This document shows positions 56,362 to 64,000 of a DNA stretch of 64,000 nt, one piece after another. A program made the position numbers and the translations under genes. Each line of letters starts with the position of its first letter. Positions within the stretch are counted from its first letter, which is position 1. The notes under the pieces were generated by a model, which saw only the letters and a list, made by a program, of their open reading frames with translations, made no database searches and had not been told where the DNA came from. The stretch comes from Ktedonobacteria bacterium brp13 (lineage in GTDB: Bacteria > Chloroflexota > Ktedonobacteria > Ktedonobacterales > Ktedonobacteraceae): the NCBI GenBank assembly GCA_015099395.1, contig AP024096.1, forward strand, positions 7,667,485 to 7,731,484, read 5' to 3'.

Positions 56362-57078
56362 CCGAACGTTGACCCGCATGAATATACCTCAAATGTGCAG
56401 ACCGCACAAAAAATCAGTCAAGCCGATCTGGTGATTGAGAACGGACTTGGCTATGATGACTGGATGGACAAATTGCTCTCCAGCACACCAAACTCCAACC
56501 GCATCGTATTGACTGGTGGCAAGCTCGCCAACCATCCGTTACCTGACAATCCTCATGTGTGGTATGGTGTGAATAACATGCCTGCCATCGCGCAAGGCAT
56601 CACGAACGCCTTGAAAAAATTGGATAGTGCTGATGCTTCAACTTTCGATAGCAACCTGACAACCTTCGAGCAGTCGCTCACGCCACTTCAGCAGAAGATA
56701 GATGCCATCAACGCAAAATATAAGGGGACACCAGTTGCATTGACCGAGACCATCTATCTCTATCAGGCGATGCCCGAAGGACTCAATGTGCTCACACCCT
56801 TCGAGTTTATGAAGGCCAATGCAGAGGGGACAGATCCGCCAGCCAATACCGTCATATCCATCAACAACTCAATCAATAACAAGCAGGCCAAAATTCTGAT
56901 TTACAATGTACAGACTGTGACACCTATCACAACAAACGTGCAGAATGAGGCTAAGAAGCAAAACATTCCGGTTGTACCTGTCTCAGAGACAATGCCTCCA
57001 AGCAAAACCTATCAGACATGGATGGGCGATCAATTAGATGTACTAGCAACGGCCTTGCAACAGGGAACGGGGAAGTAA
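56362..57078 (+). pseudogene. znuA: zinc ABC transporter substrate-binding protein, 5'-truncated
   Basis: The frame continues straight out of the IS3 end: NVDPHEYTSNVQTAQKISQA, then DLVIENGLGYDDWMDKL. This includes the first metal-ligand His. HPLPDNPHVWYGVNN supplies the second and ALTETIYLYQAMPEG follows. The signal peptide and the first 60-90 residues are missing, replaced by IS3. An ATG exists at 56395 but the product would lack export and one lobe. The remainder is normal to QQGTGK at the stop, 7 bp before the ATPase gene. It would have bound Zn2+ or Mn2+ for the transporter downstream. Confidence 0.87.
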
Positions 57079-57085
57079 AGAGGAA

Positions 57086-57862
57086 GTGCGCGTGACAGCA
57101 GTATCGGTCGTCGAGTTAGAGGGTGTACGTATCCGTCTGGGTGGACGCACCATCTTAGAGGACATCAGCATGACGGTAAACGAAGGAGAGTTCATCGTCA
57201 TGCTTGGACCCAACGGAGCAGGCAAATCAACCCTGCTCAAAACGTTACTCGGTCTCATCAAGCCTAGCGCTGGGATGGTGCGCGTGTTGGGGCGTCCAGC
57301 CCGTCGTGGCAATAAAGACATTGGCTATGCACCGCAACATCGCACGCTGGAAGCCGACCTCGCGTTACGTGCGCGTGATGTTGTTGGCTTCGGTCTTGAC
57401 GGAAATCATTGGGGGGTAGGTCTCCCCAATCCGAAGAGAAAGGGTCTCATTGATGATGTTTTGCGTGAGGTTGATGCGTTAAACCTTGCCAATGTACCTG
57501 TGGGGCAACTTTCCGGCGGTGAACAGCAACGCCTCTTGATTGCTCAGGCCCTGCTCACCAACCCGCGCTTGTTGCTGCTTGACGAGCCATTGGCGAATTT
57601 AGATATTAGCCGCGAGGGAGAGATTGTCGCTCTTGTAACAAGGGTATGCCGTGATCGCAACGTGGCGGTCATGCTTGTCTCGCATGATATCAACCCGCTT
57701 CTTCCTGTTGTGGACCGTGTCCTCTACATGGCGAATGGGCACAGTGCGCTTGGCACATCAGACGAAGTCGTGACGAGCCAAAGTTTGTCGCAGTTGTATG
57801 GCTCTCCAGTCGAGGTGGTGCAAGCACTCAATCGCCTCTTCGTGGTCGGTGCAGAAACCTAG
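57086..57862 (+). CDS. znuC: zinc ABC transporter ATP-binding protein
   Basis: The 258-residue ATPase shows Walker A LGPNGAGKST, Q-loop YAPQHRT, signature LSGGEQQRLLIAQALL, Walker B LLLLDEPLANLD and the H-loop VSHDINPL. Metal-specific ZnuC/MntB members share the GYAPQHR pattern. A GTG start at 57086 is used; an in-frame GTG at 57092 is equally possible. It is cotranscribed with the truncated binding protein 7 bp upstream and two permeases downstream. It couples ATP hydrolysis to metal uptake. Confidence 0.93.
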   Translation: MRVTAVSVVELEGVRIRLGGRTILEDISMTVNEGEFIVMLGPNGAGKSTLLKTLLGLIKPSAGMVRVLGRPARRGNKDIGYAPQHRTLEADLALRARDVVGFGLDGNHWGVGLPNPKRKGLIDDVLREVDALNLANVPVGQLSGGEQQRLLIAQALLTNPRLLLLDEPLANLDISREGEIVALVTRVCRDRNVAVMLVSHDINPLLPVVDRVLYMANGHSALGTSDEVVTSQSLSQLYGSPVEVVQALNRLFVVGAET

Positions 57863-57868
57863 CAGCGA

Positions 57869-57904
57869 GAAAGATGAGGAGAAAGGATAGCGCTCCTCAT
57901 CTTT
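57869..57904 (+). terminator. hairpin between znuC and the first znuB
   Basis: Gaaagatgagga and tcctcatctttc are 12-bp inverted arms, 7 bp after the ATPase stop, followed by a C/T-rich run (ctttctgtctttttcc). It resembles a partial terminator or a processing site that would lower permease expression. Confidence 0.5.
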
Positions 57905-57938
57905 CCTTTCTGTCTTTTTCCTTTCAAGGATAATAACC

Positions 57939-58874
57939 ATGTTTGACCTGTTTTCATCATCATTTATACAGAACGCTTTGCTCACAGGGACGTGTGTCGC
58001 GATTGTCTCTGCTTTCGTTGGCTATTTTCTGATTGCACGTGGCATGACCTTCGCCGGTCATGCCCTCTCACACATAGGTTTCGCTGGCGCAGCCGGTGCA
58101 GTTCTCCTGGGGCTGAGTCCTCTTGTTGGCCTCCTGGTGTTTACCATAGGAGCAGGTGTTGGGATTAGTTTGATCAGCAAAGAGGCGAGAAGTCGCGACC
58201 TGGCTATTGGAATCATTCTGACCTTTGCACTCGGATTGGGCATTCTCTTTCTCTCACTCTACTCCGGCTACGCGGAGCGTGTGTATGCGATCCTGTTTGG
58301 TGACATTCTGGGTATTAGTCAGACGGACGTGCAGGTAACAGCTATCTTTGGAGCGATCACTATTATTGCATTGCTAGCCATCTTCCGACCACTCCTGTTT
58401 AGTTCATTTGATCCCGAAGTCGCAGAAGCACGCGGCGTTTACGTTCGCTCACTTGCGGTCGGCTTTCTCGTCCTGGTCGCCATTGCGGTCTCGATGTCGG
58501 TGCAAGTCGTTGGCGTCCTCCTTGTGTTTACCTTACTCATTGGGCCTGCGGCAACCGCAATGCGTCTCGTCAAACGACCGGTCCTGGTCATTGGCCTGGC
58601 AATGGTGCTCGGTATCGTCTATGTTTGGGTGGGTATCTTCCTCGCCATTAACGTCGCCGATGCCATGTGGCCGCCAAGTTTCTTTATTTCAACCCTCTCA
58701 TTCGGGGTCTATCTCCCTGTCCGTCTGCTGTCTCCACTGTGGAACGAACGACGCAAACAGCAGCACGTCGCAGATGAACATCGAATAATTTCGATGTATT
58801 CATTCTCTGAGCAAGTACAACAGAGCACAGTCGAGGGACAAACACTTGCTCGCATCGAGGGTTCAAAACGCTAA
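57939..58874 (+). CDS. znuB: zinc/manganese ABC transporter permease, first copy
   Basis: The 311-residue integral membrane protein has 8-9 hydrophobic helices. It starts FIQNALLTGTCVAIVSAFVG, then FAGHALSHIGFAGAAGAVLL (the conserved GHAxSHxGFxG motif), LLGDILGIS-type loops and VGVLLVFTLLIGPAATAMRL. This is typical of ZnuB/MntB family permeases. The C-terminus has an extra hydrophilic tail after LLSPLWNERRKQ that the second copy lacks. AAGGATAATAACC precedes the ATG. It may pair with the second permease as a heterodimer. Confidence 0.92.
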   Translation: MFDLFSSSFIQNALLTGTCVAIVSAFVGYFLIARGMTFAGHALSHIGFAGAAGAVLLGLSPLVGLLVFTIGAGVGISLISKEARSRDLAIGIILTFALGLGILFLSLYSGYAERVYAILFGDILGISQTDVQVTAIFGAITIIALLAIFRPLLFSSFDPEVAEARGVYVRSLAVGFLVLVAIAVSMSVQVVGVLLVFTLLIGPAATAMRLVKRPVLVIGLAMVLGIVYVWVGIFLAINVADAMWPPSFFISTLSFGVYLPVRLLSPLWNERRKQQHVADEHRIISMYSFSEQVQQSTVEGQTLARIEGSKR

Positions 58875-58889
58875 CAAGGAGGGGAAATT

Positions 58890-59768
58890 ATGTTTATGCT
58901 TTTTCAGCAAGAGTTTGTGCAGAATGCGTTTGTTGCCGGGACGATAGTCGCAATTGCGGCGGCTGTTATTGGCTACTTTGTAGTGCTTCGCGCCCTGGCA
59001 TTTGCGGGAGAATCACTGTCGCACATTGGCTTTGCAGGAGCGACTGGTGCCTTTTTATTTGGTCTCACCTCACTTGTGGGGTCGTTCATTTTTACCGCTC
59101 TTGCGGCACTGGGGATAGGTGTTCTGGGGAGCCGACTACGTGGGCGTGACATCGAAACGGGGATGGTGCTGACCTTCGCGCTCGGCCTGGGCGTCTTGTT
59201 TCTCAATCTTTATGCAAGCGGGAGTGACTCCAATGCAACGGTTGCCGTTCTTTTCGGATCCATTCTCAGCGTGACGAAACAAGAGATGCTCGAGACGCTG
59301 CTGTCATGCCTGGTTGTGCTGATACTCCTCGTTCTGATCTTTCGTCCTTTGTTGTTTGCTTCGATTGATGCAGTGGGAGCACAGGCATCTGGTGTTCCCG
59401 TGCGCCTCCTCTCAGTCCTGTTTCTGCTCCTGCTGGCACTGACAGTCGCCACGGCAATTCAGGTTGTAGGCACATTGCTGGTTTTCGCGTTATTGCTGGC
59501 ACCCGCAGCAACCGCGCAGCTCTGGACCCGTCGTCCGCTCGTGACGATAGGACTTGCGGTAGGTCTCAGTCTGCTCTTTACCTGGGGTGGCCTGGTGCTT
59601 GCGTTCCTGAGCCTGGGGCGTCATCTCCCTGTAAGTTTCTACATTTCGGCACTGGCAGCACTCTCGTACTTCATCTCGTTACCGTTGTATCGTCTTCGCT
59701 CACCACATCGTGACACCTCGTTACCACACCCAAACCGAGAACAGATTTCTGTTGCTGAATATCTTTAG
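58890..59768 (+). CDS. znuB: zinc/manganese ABC transporter permease, second copy
   Basis: The 292-residue paralogue of the preceding gene starts EFVQNAFVAGTIVAIAAAVI, then FAGESLSHIGFAGATGAFLF. In place of the GHALSH motif it has GESLSH, a known variation. VAVLFGSILSVTKQEMLETL and LLVFALLLAPAATAQLWTRR follow. The ATG lies 15 bp after the previous stop with AAGGAGGGG between, so the two are tightly coupled. A MITE copy begins 5 bp after the stop codon. Confidence 0.92.
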   Translation: MFMLFQQEFVQNAFVAGTIVAIAAAVIGYFVVLRALAFAGESLSHIGFAGATGAFLFGLTSLVGSFIFTALAALGIGVLGSRLRGRDIETGMVLTFALGLGVLFLNLYASGSDSNATVAVLFGSILSVTKQEMLETLLSCLVVLILLVLIFRPLLFASIDAVGAQASGVPVRLLSVLFLLLLALTVATAIQVVGTLLVFALLLAPAATAQLWTRRPLVTIGLAVGLSLLFTWGGLVLAFLSLGRHLPVSFYISALAALSYFISLPLYRLRSPHRDTSLPHPNREQISVAEYL

Positions 59769-59772
59769 TAGC

Positions 59773-60018
59773 GCATTGTGCCATGGGAAATCTTACCCAT
59801 CAGTAAGATGCTGGCGCTTTTTTCTGCGAACGTTTCTGTGTCTGCAGCAAGATCTCCATAGGCTTCGTACCTCTTCTGGCAATGCTCAATTGGGTGATTC
59901 CTCTTGCGCTAAGGGGGAAGATATCTCATGAAGTAAGTGGGAGGGGTCGCCTCATCAGGAAGGTCTCCCCCCAAACCCATTGCTTGTTGGTTGTGGCTGG
60001 CGGAAGAGGTATTGCTCT
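59773..60018. repeat. MITE-like repeat, subfamily 2, copy 6
   Basis: The core is 59773-59939 with ends gcattgtgccatgggaaatc and gatatctcatgaagtaagtg. It matches copy 5 closely, including about 80 bp beyond the right end (to 60018). It lies directly after the znuB2 stop and could serve as its 3' end. Confidence 0.85.
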
Positions 60019-60155
60019 CACGTGTTTTCCTGTGTGTTCCTGGCTCCAGAAGTGACCTGTTTCCACGAAACTGGGGCAATGCACCTCCTCTTTTTAAAAG
60101 GCCCAATAACTTTTCACATTACGCATGTGCATACATGCATATGTGCTTTCACACT

Positions 60156-60479
60156 CTATAGACAGTTATTCAACAGGTTGCAGGGGCACACATTTACATC
60201 TGCCAACCAACGCACTGCATGGTACATCAGGGTTTGATGATACTCAACCTCTTCAGGCTTGTCCTTACGTAAAAACAGCAACGCTAATGGCATGCGCCCA
60301 CGCAGTACAGAAAGCGTACGTGTCGGGACTGTGCAGAACTTCACAGCTTCCTCAGGAGGTGGATACCACGGCATCTTGTTTGTCCAATTGAAATAAGGGC
60401 AGTTTTGACAACGTTCACCGCAACAATAGCCTGCGCGAAAAAAGGCTGCCCGTTCATTGGTCGTAGAATTTCTGCGCAA
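60156..60479 (-). CDS. small cysteine-rich protein (CCGxxCxxCPY type)
   Basis: The 107-residue product has AAFFRAGYCCGERCQNCPYF, the cysteine signature of DUF5522-like proteins. YPPPEEAVKFCTVPTRTLSV and LLFLRKDKPEEVEYHQTLMY follow. A TTG start at 60479 is likely; no ATG is in frame before the upstream stop. Four Cys in CCGxxCxxC may bind a metal. It lies among zinc-related genes but is divergent from them. Function unknown. Confidence 0.7.
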   Translation of the reverse strand: MRRNSTTNERAAFFRAGYCCGERCQNCPYFNWTNKMPWYPPPEEAVKFCTVPTRTLSVLRGRMPLALLFLRKDKPEEVEYHQTLMYHAVRWLADVNVCPCNLLNNCL

Positions 60480-60703
60480 TAGCTTTCGATCGCGTTCCCA
60501 TGATTGCTCTCATTGGATAGAAAAATCCTGTAGTGATTGTCTCTCGGCTATCAAATAAATCCCTTCTATCATTGCATCAGCGATGTCTTGTCAAGAGACA
60601 AGGGGAAGTTTGTTTCTAAGGAAAAACATCACCACTACCACATCCAGCATCTAATCCGTAGGTGTGTAAGCACATGCAGGGCTAGCAGTGCTGAGCGATC
60701 TGA

Positions 60704-61033
60704 TCAGTGATAGCGATGTGCCAACTCAAGTTCGCTGGTGATCATATCGTAGTGCGCAATCTGCGGCTCAGCTAGTAGCAAATGGGCAATCCTTTCAGGC
60801 TGATAGGCATCATCTCTCTCGATATCGCCCACAAAGTCTTGAAGATCTTCAGCCCTTTGCCAAATGGAGAGGCACACAATTTCATAATGGGTATCTTGCT
60901 TTCTGGTCAGGACCTGAACACCGCGATTCCCCTGGGCAATACGACAATCTAAGAGGCACACAGTACGTAAATGTAAAATATAGGAATTGACAGCATCTTC
61001 AGTTGTCAGGCCACGCCAGATGCGGATTATTAC
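60704..61033 (-). CDS. antibiotic-monooxygenase-like small protein, start codon unclear
   Basis: The readable frame is IIRIWRGLTTEDAVNSYILH, LRTVCLLDCRIAQGNRGVQV, then TRKQDTHYEIVCLSIWQRAE, DFVGDIERDDAYQPERIA and EPQIAHYDM. This is a short alpha/beta barrel as in ABM-type proteins. AAAGGAG lies at the right distance from GTA at 61031-61033, where a start codon ought to be. It may be a mutated GTG, leaving the internal GTG at 60961 as the only normal start. It may be inactive. Confidence 0.6.
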   Translation of the reverse strand, partial: VIIRIWRGLTTEDAVNSYILHLRTVCLLDCRIAQGNRGVQVLTRKQDTHYEIVCLSIWQRAEDLQDFVGDIERDDAYQPERIAHLLLAEPQIAHYDMITSELELAHRYH

Positions 61034-61151
61034 GCTGTTCTCCTTTGCCTATTGACTACTTCTTCCTGGCCCCTACTACCGTTTTGTTGCTCGTTGGGTT
61101 CATCTCTCTCTATCTGGGCATTCATGATAATACCCTTTACACCATCAAGCA

Positions 61152-61200
61152 TTCCTTCTCCGAGAAAGCCCGAGAGGACCGTGACTGGTAAACGTTTCAT
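61152..61200 (-). pseudogene. CobW/ZigA-like GTPase N-terminal stub
   Basis: The frame begins MKRLPVTVLSGFLGEG, the classic first strand of CobW/YciC/ZigA zinc chaperones (normally LSGFLGAGKTTLLN). It diverges immediately at the P-loop. GGCGCC upstream and the remaining 300 codons are missing. It fits the zinc neighbourhood and indicates a deletion. Confidence 0.65.
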
Positions 61201-61278
61201 GGCGCCTCCTTTTTGGCAAGAGGACCACTTGCTATACAATGAGGTAGAGAAGTGATCCTCTTAGAGCTGCTATCAGTT

Positions 61279-61509
61279 CTAAGAGAGCTTGTAGCTACTC
61301 TTACTGTAATAAACCATACGTGTACGACCGTTCTCCATCACTTTTACGGGGAACAGTTGTGAGAGCATGATCTGTTCACCCGTGATAGGGTCGATGTGTT
61401 GTGTCAGATGGTCCCTGGTTTCGCGATTCGCGAGCGATGCACGAGCGGTTTTTGAGAGTTCGCCTTTCTTTGGCATGGTTGGTATTGCCTTTCTGCTCAT
61501 TGAGAGCAC
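61279..61509 (-). CDS. small basic hypothetical protein
   Basis: The 76-residue protein reads MPKKGELSKTARASLANRET from its second or third ATG, then DPITGEQIMLSQLFPVKVME and RTRMVYYSKSSYKLS. It is strongly basic, with no membrane segment. It recalls small ribosomal-protein-like genes that accompany Zur regulons, but I recognise no family. GAAAGG lies before the ATG at 61500. It is likely real because of size and composition. Confidence 0.55.
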   Translation of the reverse strand: MLSMSRKAIPTMPKKGELSKTARASLANRETRDHLTQHIDPITGEQIMLSQLFPVKVMENGRTRMVYYSKSSYKLS

Positions 61510-61777
61510 GCATACGTGCGACTACTGTCGTAGTATACCACTTTAATGATATGCAGTATCACTAATTTCTGGCTCAAATTCTCGCTTTATTGTTTGTGTT
61601 GAATAGAGCGTGAAAGAGATGAATACAAGCTATCGATGGTGGGTCTTATCATCGAGGAGTAGTAAATTGGGAAACGATCTGAATACCAATTGAAAGTAAA
61701 ACTTTGCACTTTCCATAATGATTTTACATGCTATACAATAAGCTCTATCAGTTTAAAGAGTTACAAGGAGTTTTATC

Positions 61778-62941
61778 TTGTCTCATCTCACTCATCTATA
61801 CCGTGTGCGCCAGGAGATGCCCACGACGCTTAAACAGATCTATCTCAATAGCGGGACATTCGGTCCCTTGCCTGCTTGTGTTTCCCAAACAATGCAGAAG
61901 CGTATGCTGACAGAGTGGAGCACTGGTCGGGCGGGCACTCTGTTCTTTCGCGATATGGCGGATATCTATGCGAATGCACGTCTTGGCGTGGCCCGTTTGC
62001 TCAATGCTGATGTAGAAGAAATTGCTCTCACAGAGAGTACGGGTGAAGGTCTAAATATCGTTGGGTATGGTCTCAATTGGCAGGTGGGAGATGAGGTGAT
62101 TACAACGACGCATGAACATATCAGTGCGCTGGGACCGCTGTATCAGCTTCGTGATCGCTTCGGCATTATTATTCACTTTGCAGATATCGGTGCCCATGCA
62201 GACCAATCAGTGCTTGCTGCAATCAGTGCTTTGGTTACAAAACGCACACGTTTAATCTGCTTATCCCATGTGACATGGACCACCGGAACCCGTCTCGATA
62301 TCCATGCAGTTGCCCAGTTGGGACGTGAATGTGGCATTCCTGTTCTGGTTGATGGTGCGCAAGCGGCGGGGGCTATTCCTGTCGATGTCAAAGCACTGGA
62401 TGTTGACTTCTACGCTATCCCTATGCAGAAGTGGCTATGTGGTCCGGATGGGACTGGTGCCCTCTATGTCAGGAGTGCATCGTTGCACTCTATCGCATCG
62501 ACCTATGTGGGCTATTGGTCGGTGAAAGATGAGGAGAGTGTCGTGTGGGAACTATGTACAAGTGCACAGCGCTTTGAATCGGGAGGACGACAAACAGCTG
62601 CGCTGGCCGGCCAGGCTGCGGTTCTTCACTGGTTAGAGCATCATGTTGGGTATCCATGGATATTCGAACGTATCGCGAATCTGAGCACCTATGCCTATCA
62701 GGCATTACAGCAGGTGCTGGGTATCACTCTGCTCACCCCTGAGCCTGGAAAAAGCGGGCTGGTGGCCTTCACACTAGACGGTCATGATTCTGCTGACGTG
62801 GTCAAACAATTACAGGAAAAATATAGTATCCAGCTTCGTTCTATACGTTCCTCTAATGCGTTACGCATATCGACAGGTTTCTATAATACGGAGGGAGAGA
62901 TTGATTCGCTGGTGCGTGTTCTCGCTTCCTATAGCGGATAA
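61778..62941 (+). CDS. class V aminotransferase (cysteine desulfurase-like)
   Basis: The 387-residue PLP enzyme starts at TTG (61778) with AAGGAG 8 nt upstream. It has ALTESTGEGLNIVGYGL (phosphate cup), THEHISALGPLYQL, LSHVTWTTGTRLDIHAVAQL, VDGAQAAGAIPVDVKAL (the PLP-ring Asp and the following His-like position) and YAIPMQKWLCGPDGTGALYV with the Schiff-base Lys. It resembles SufS/isopenicillin-epimerase-type members; the substrate is not certain. It follows a 260-bp gap and stands alone. Confidence 0.9.
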   Translation: MSHLTHLYRVRQEMPTTLKQIYLNSGTFGPLPACVSQTMQKRMLTEWSTGRAGTLFFRDMADIYANARLGVARLLNADVEEIALTESTGEGLNIVGYGLNWQVGDEVITTTHEHISALGPLYQLRDRFGIIIHFADIGAHADQSVLAAISALVTKRTRLICLSHVTWTTGTRLDIHAVAQLGRECGIPVLVDGAQAAGAIPVDVKALDVDFYAIPMQKWLCGPDGTGALYVRSASLHSIASTYVGYWSVKDEESVVWELCTSAQRFESGGRQTAALAGQAAVLHWLEHHVGYPWIFERIANLSTYAYQALQQVLGITLLTPEPGKSGLVAFTLDGHDSADVVKQLQEKYSIQLRSIRSSNALRISTGFYNTEGEIDSLVRVLASYSG

Positions 62942-63235
62942 TTAGTGCCTTTTCAATGCAAGCGAGCCTGTTGTTGAGCACTGAGTTGTCCGTTCATACT
63001 TCAACCTGCCATTGGCAGGGTAATAAATACTTCCAAGCGAGAAGCAATACACACATCTGCTTTTCTCAAAAATTGTGCTGCTCCAAAACATGATACAAAG
63101 TACTACAGATTTGGGTAGACACGATGGTATGGATTATCACCTATTTCTACGTTTATATCTATTGATAATACGTGTCGTTATTCTAATGATACTATGTCTA
63201 TTTAATAATTTTTTTACATTTACTCTACAAAGAGA

Positions 63236-63264
63236 TTGACATCATTGCTACGCGATGATACACT
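63236..63264 (+). promoter_or_regulatory. sigma-70-like promoter with palindromic spacer
   Basis: TTGACA (63236-63241), a 17-bp spacer and TACACT (63259-63264) form a good promoter for the His-rich gene. The spacer holds atcattgctacgcgatgat, an imperfect palindrome over positions 63241-63259. This fits repression by a Fur/Zur-type protein; the owner of the site is inferred from the zinc context. Confidence 0.6.
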
Positions 63265-63382
63265 CTGCAAAAGAAGCATGCTTTTTTCATTTTCACACTG
63301 CAGTTGCAGTAAATACAAGGTCAATGACGTTTTCTTTGTGAGTGCGTGAAATAATTGCATGTTTGAAAGGGAAAATACATAT

Positions 63383-63706
63383 ATGAGCCACTCTATTCAT
63401 ACAGAGCATCCCCACAGTCATAACGAGCACTGTGGTCACACCGCAATTGAGCACAACAACCATATTGACTACGTCCATGATGGACATCTGCATACTCCTC
63501 ATGCTGAGCACTATGACGAACATGTTATTGCGGTAAGTGCACAAAACCCCGCTGATTGTGCTCCCACAGCGTGTGACTGTGGACATACTGATTGTGGACA
63601 TGACACCGTTCCTCATGGAGATCACGTTGATTATCTCTATGAAGGTCAACTTCACCATCGTCATGGCGATCATTGTGACAACCATGGTCAACTGGTAACA
63701 AAGTAA
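63383..63706 (+). CDS. histidine-rich zinc-binding protein
   Basis: About 107 residues starting MSHSIHTEHPHSHNEHCGHT. A fifth of the residues are His, in repeats of the type HxDYVHDGHLHTPHAEHYDE and later HVDYLYEGQLHHRHGDHCDN. The same duplicated HGDHVDYLxDGHLHHxHGDHxD pattern is known from small Zur-regulated proteins in actinobacteria. It probably buffers or delivers Zn2+. It has no signal peptide. The start is taken at 63383, not 63359, because MSHSIH fits the family. The promoter at 63236-63264 precedes it. Confidence 0.85.
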   Translation: MSHSIHTEHPHSHNEHCGHTAIEHNNHIDYVHDGHLHTPHAEHYDEHVIAVSAQNPADCAPTACDCGHTDCGHDTVPHGDHVDYLYEGQLHHRHGDHCDNHGQLVTK

Positions 63707-63726
63707 TCTCCTGGTGCATGGCGGAC

Positions 63727-63759
63727 CCAGAAAGTGCTATCGGGCATAGTGCTTTCTGG
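63727..63759 (+). terminator. hairpin after the His-rich gene
   Basis: Ccagaaagtgctat and atagtgctttctgg pair with two G-T wobbles around cgggc, 21 bp after the stop codon. It is followed by a mixed sequence rather than a clear U-run, so strength is uncertain. Confidence 0.6.
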
Positions 63760-64000
63760 ATCGTATGTTACGCAAGATGGCTTTTTACTGCACCCTCGTT
63801 GTGCATCCCATGGATCATTGCATCTAAGAGAATATTTCTCCTCCACCTTATCCTCCTCGCGCAATCCATCCTTACCATCGCTGGAAGTGGTATGACCGGT
63901 CTCTATTTCCGCAATCGTCTCTTTTGCTTTGCCGCTTGCTTCCTACTACATTTTTGCATATTCCATAGGATTATTCATCCTTTATTGACAAAAGAAGCTT

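Noticed and set aside
61279..61509. Zinc-independent ribosomal protein (L31, L33, L36 or S14 paralogue)
   Set aside because: The position suits a Zur regulon, but the sequence shows none of those families' motifs.

Overview
The window looks like an accessory, transposon-rich stretch of a Ktedonobacteria-type genome (Chloroflexota). This is inferred from gene style only: a MalT-type LuxR regulator of about 1,076 residues, a deazaflavin (F420)-type nitroreductase next to a luciferase-like monooxygenase, MmyB-type and ArsR regulators, and a very dense load of insertion sequences, small terminal-inverted-repeat elements and group II introns. No rRNA, tRNA or CRISPR array was seen.

Layout. Positions 1-5,600 hold a hypothetical gene, a dead ISL3 piece, two sugar-phosphate isomerase/epimerase genes, a glyoxalase-like gene, a TetR gene beheaded by a small repeat, and a scrap of a GH2 beta-mannosidase. 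Positions 5,579-11,800 hold the giant LuxR regulator, ywbE and an F420-type oxidoreductase pair. Positions 11,873-20,613 hold an IS6-type element broken by a 40-bp palindrome. Next to it is a compact three-gene operon: a 1,342-residue protein with a decayed helicase-like core and a TerB_C-like tail, a BrxD-like ATPase and an Lhr/BrxHI-like helicase. This operon is the best candidate for an undescribed defence or DNA-processing system.

Positions 21,557-34,005 hold a cytochrome P450 and then the most striking structure. An IS630 transposase gene is split by a 9.8-kb nest of four group II introns. Intron A contains intron B, cut in just after the YADD codons of A's reverse transcriptase. B contains intron C, cut in 7 nt further along in B's own YADD region, and intron D, placed just behind B's domain V. 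Removing C and then B restores reading frames of about 596 and 605 codons exactly.

Positions 34,000-46,100 hold an unknown protein, a frameshifted DedA gene, a truncated IS4-type transposase and an ArsR-DHFR-SRPBCC-DHFR operon whose members carry several single-base lesions. Two abutting insertion sequences of one family follow. Both need a -1 shift on an oligo-A run, and the first encloses a creatininase-like gene between its inverted repeats. An IS630 relic and a frameshifted NAD-dependent epimerase gene close the block.

Positions 46,600-56,400 hold IS1182, IS630, IS110 and IS3 elements around a divergent MmyB-type regulator and zinc-type dehydrogenase pair. Positions 56,362-63,706 are a zinc-homeostasis neighbourhood: a ZnuA-like binding protein truncated by IS3, ZnuC, two ZnuB permeases, the stub of a CobW/ZigA-like GTPase, a class V aminotransferase and a His-rich zinc-binding protein. 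The last has a TTGACA-17-TACACT promoter with a palindrome in its spacer. Six copies of a 165-bp element in two subfamilies are scattered across the window.
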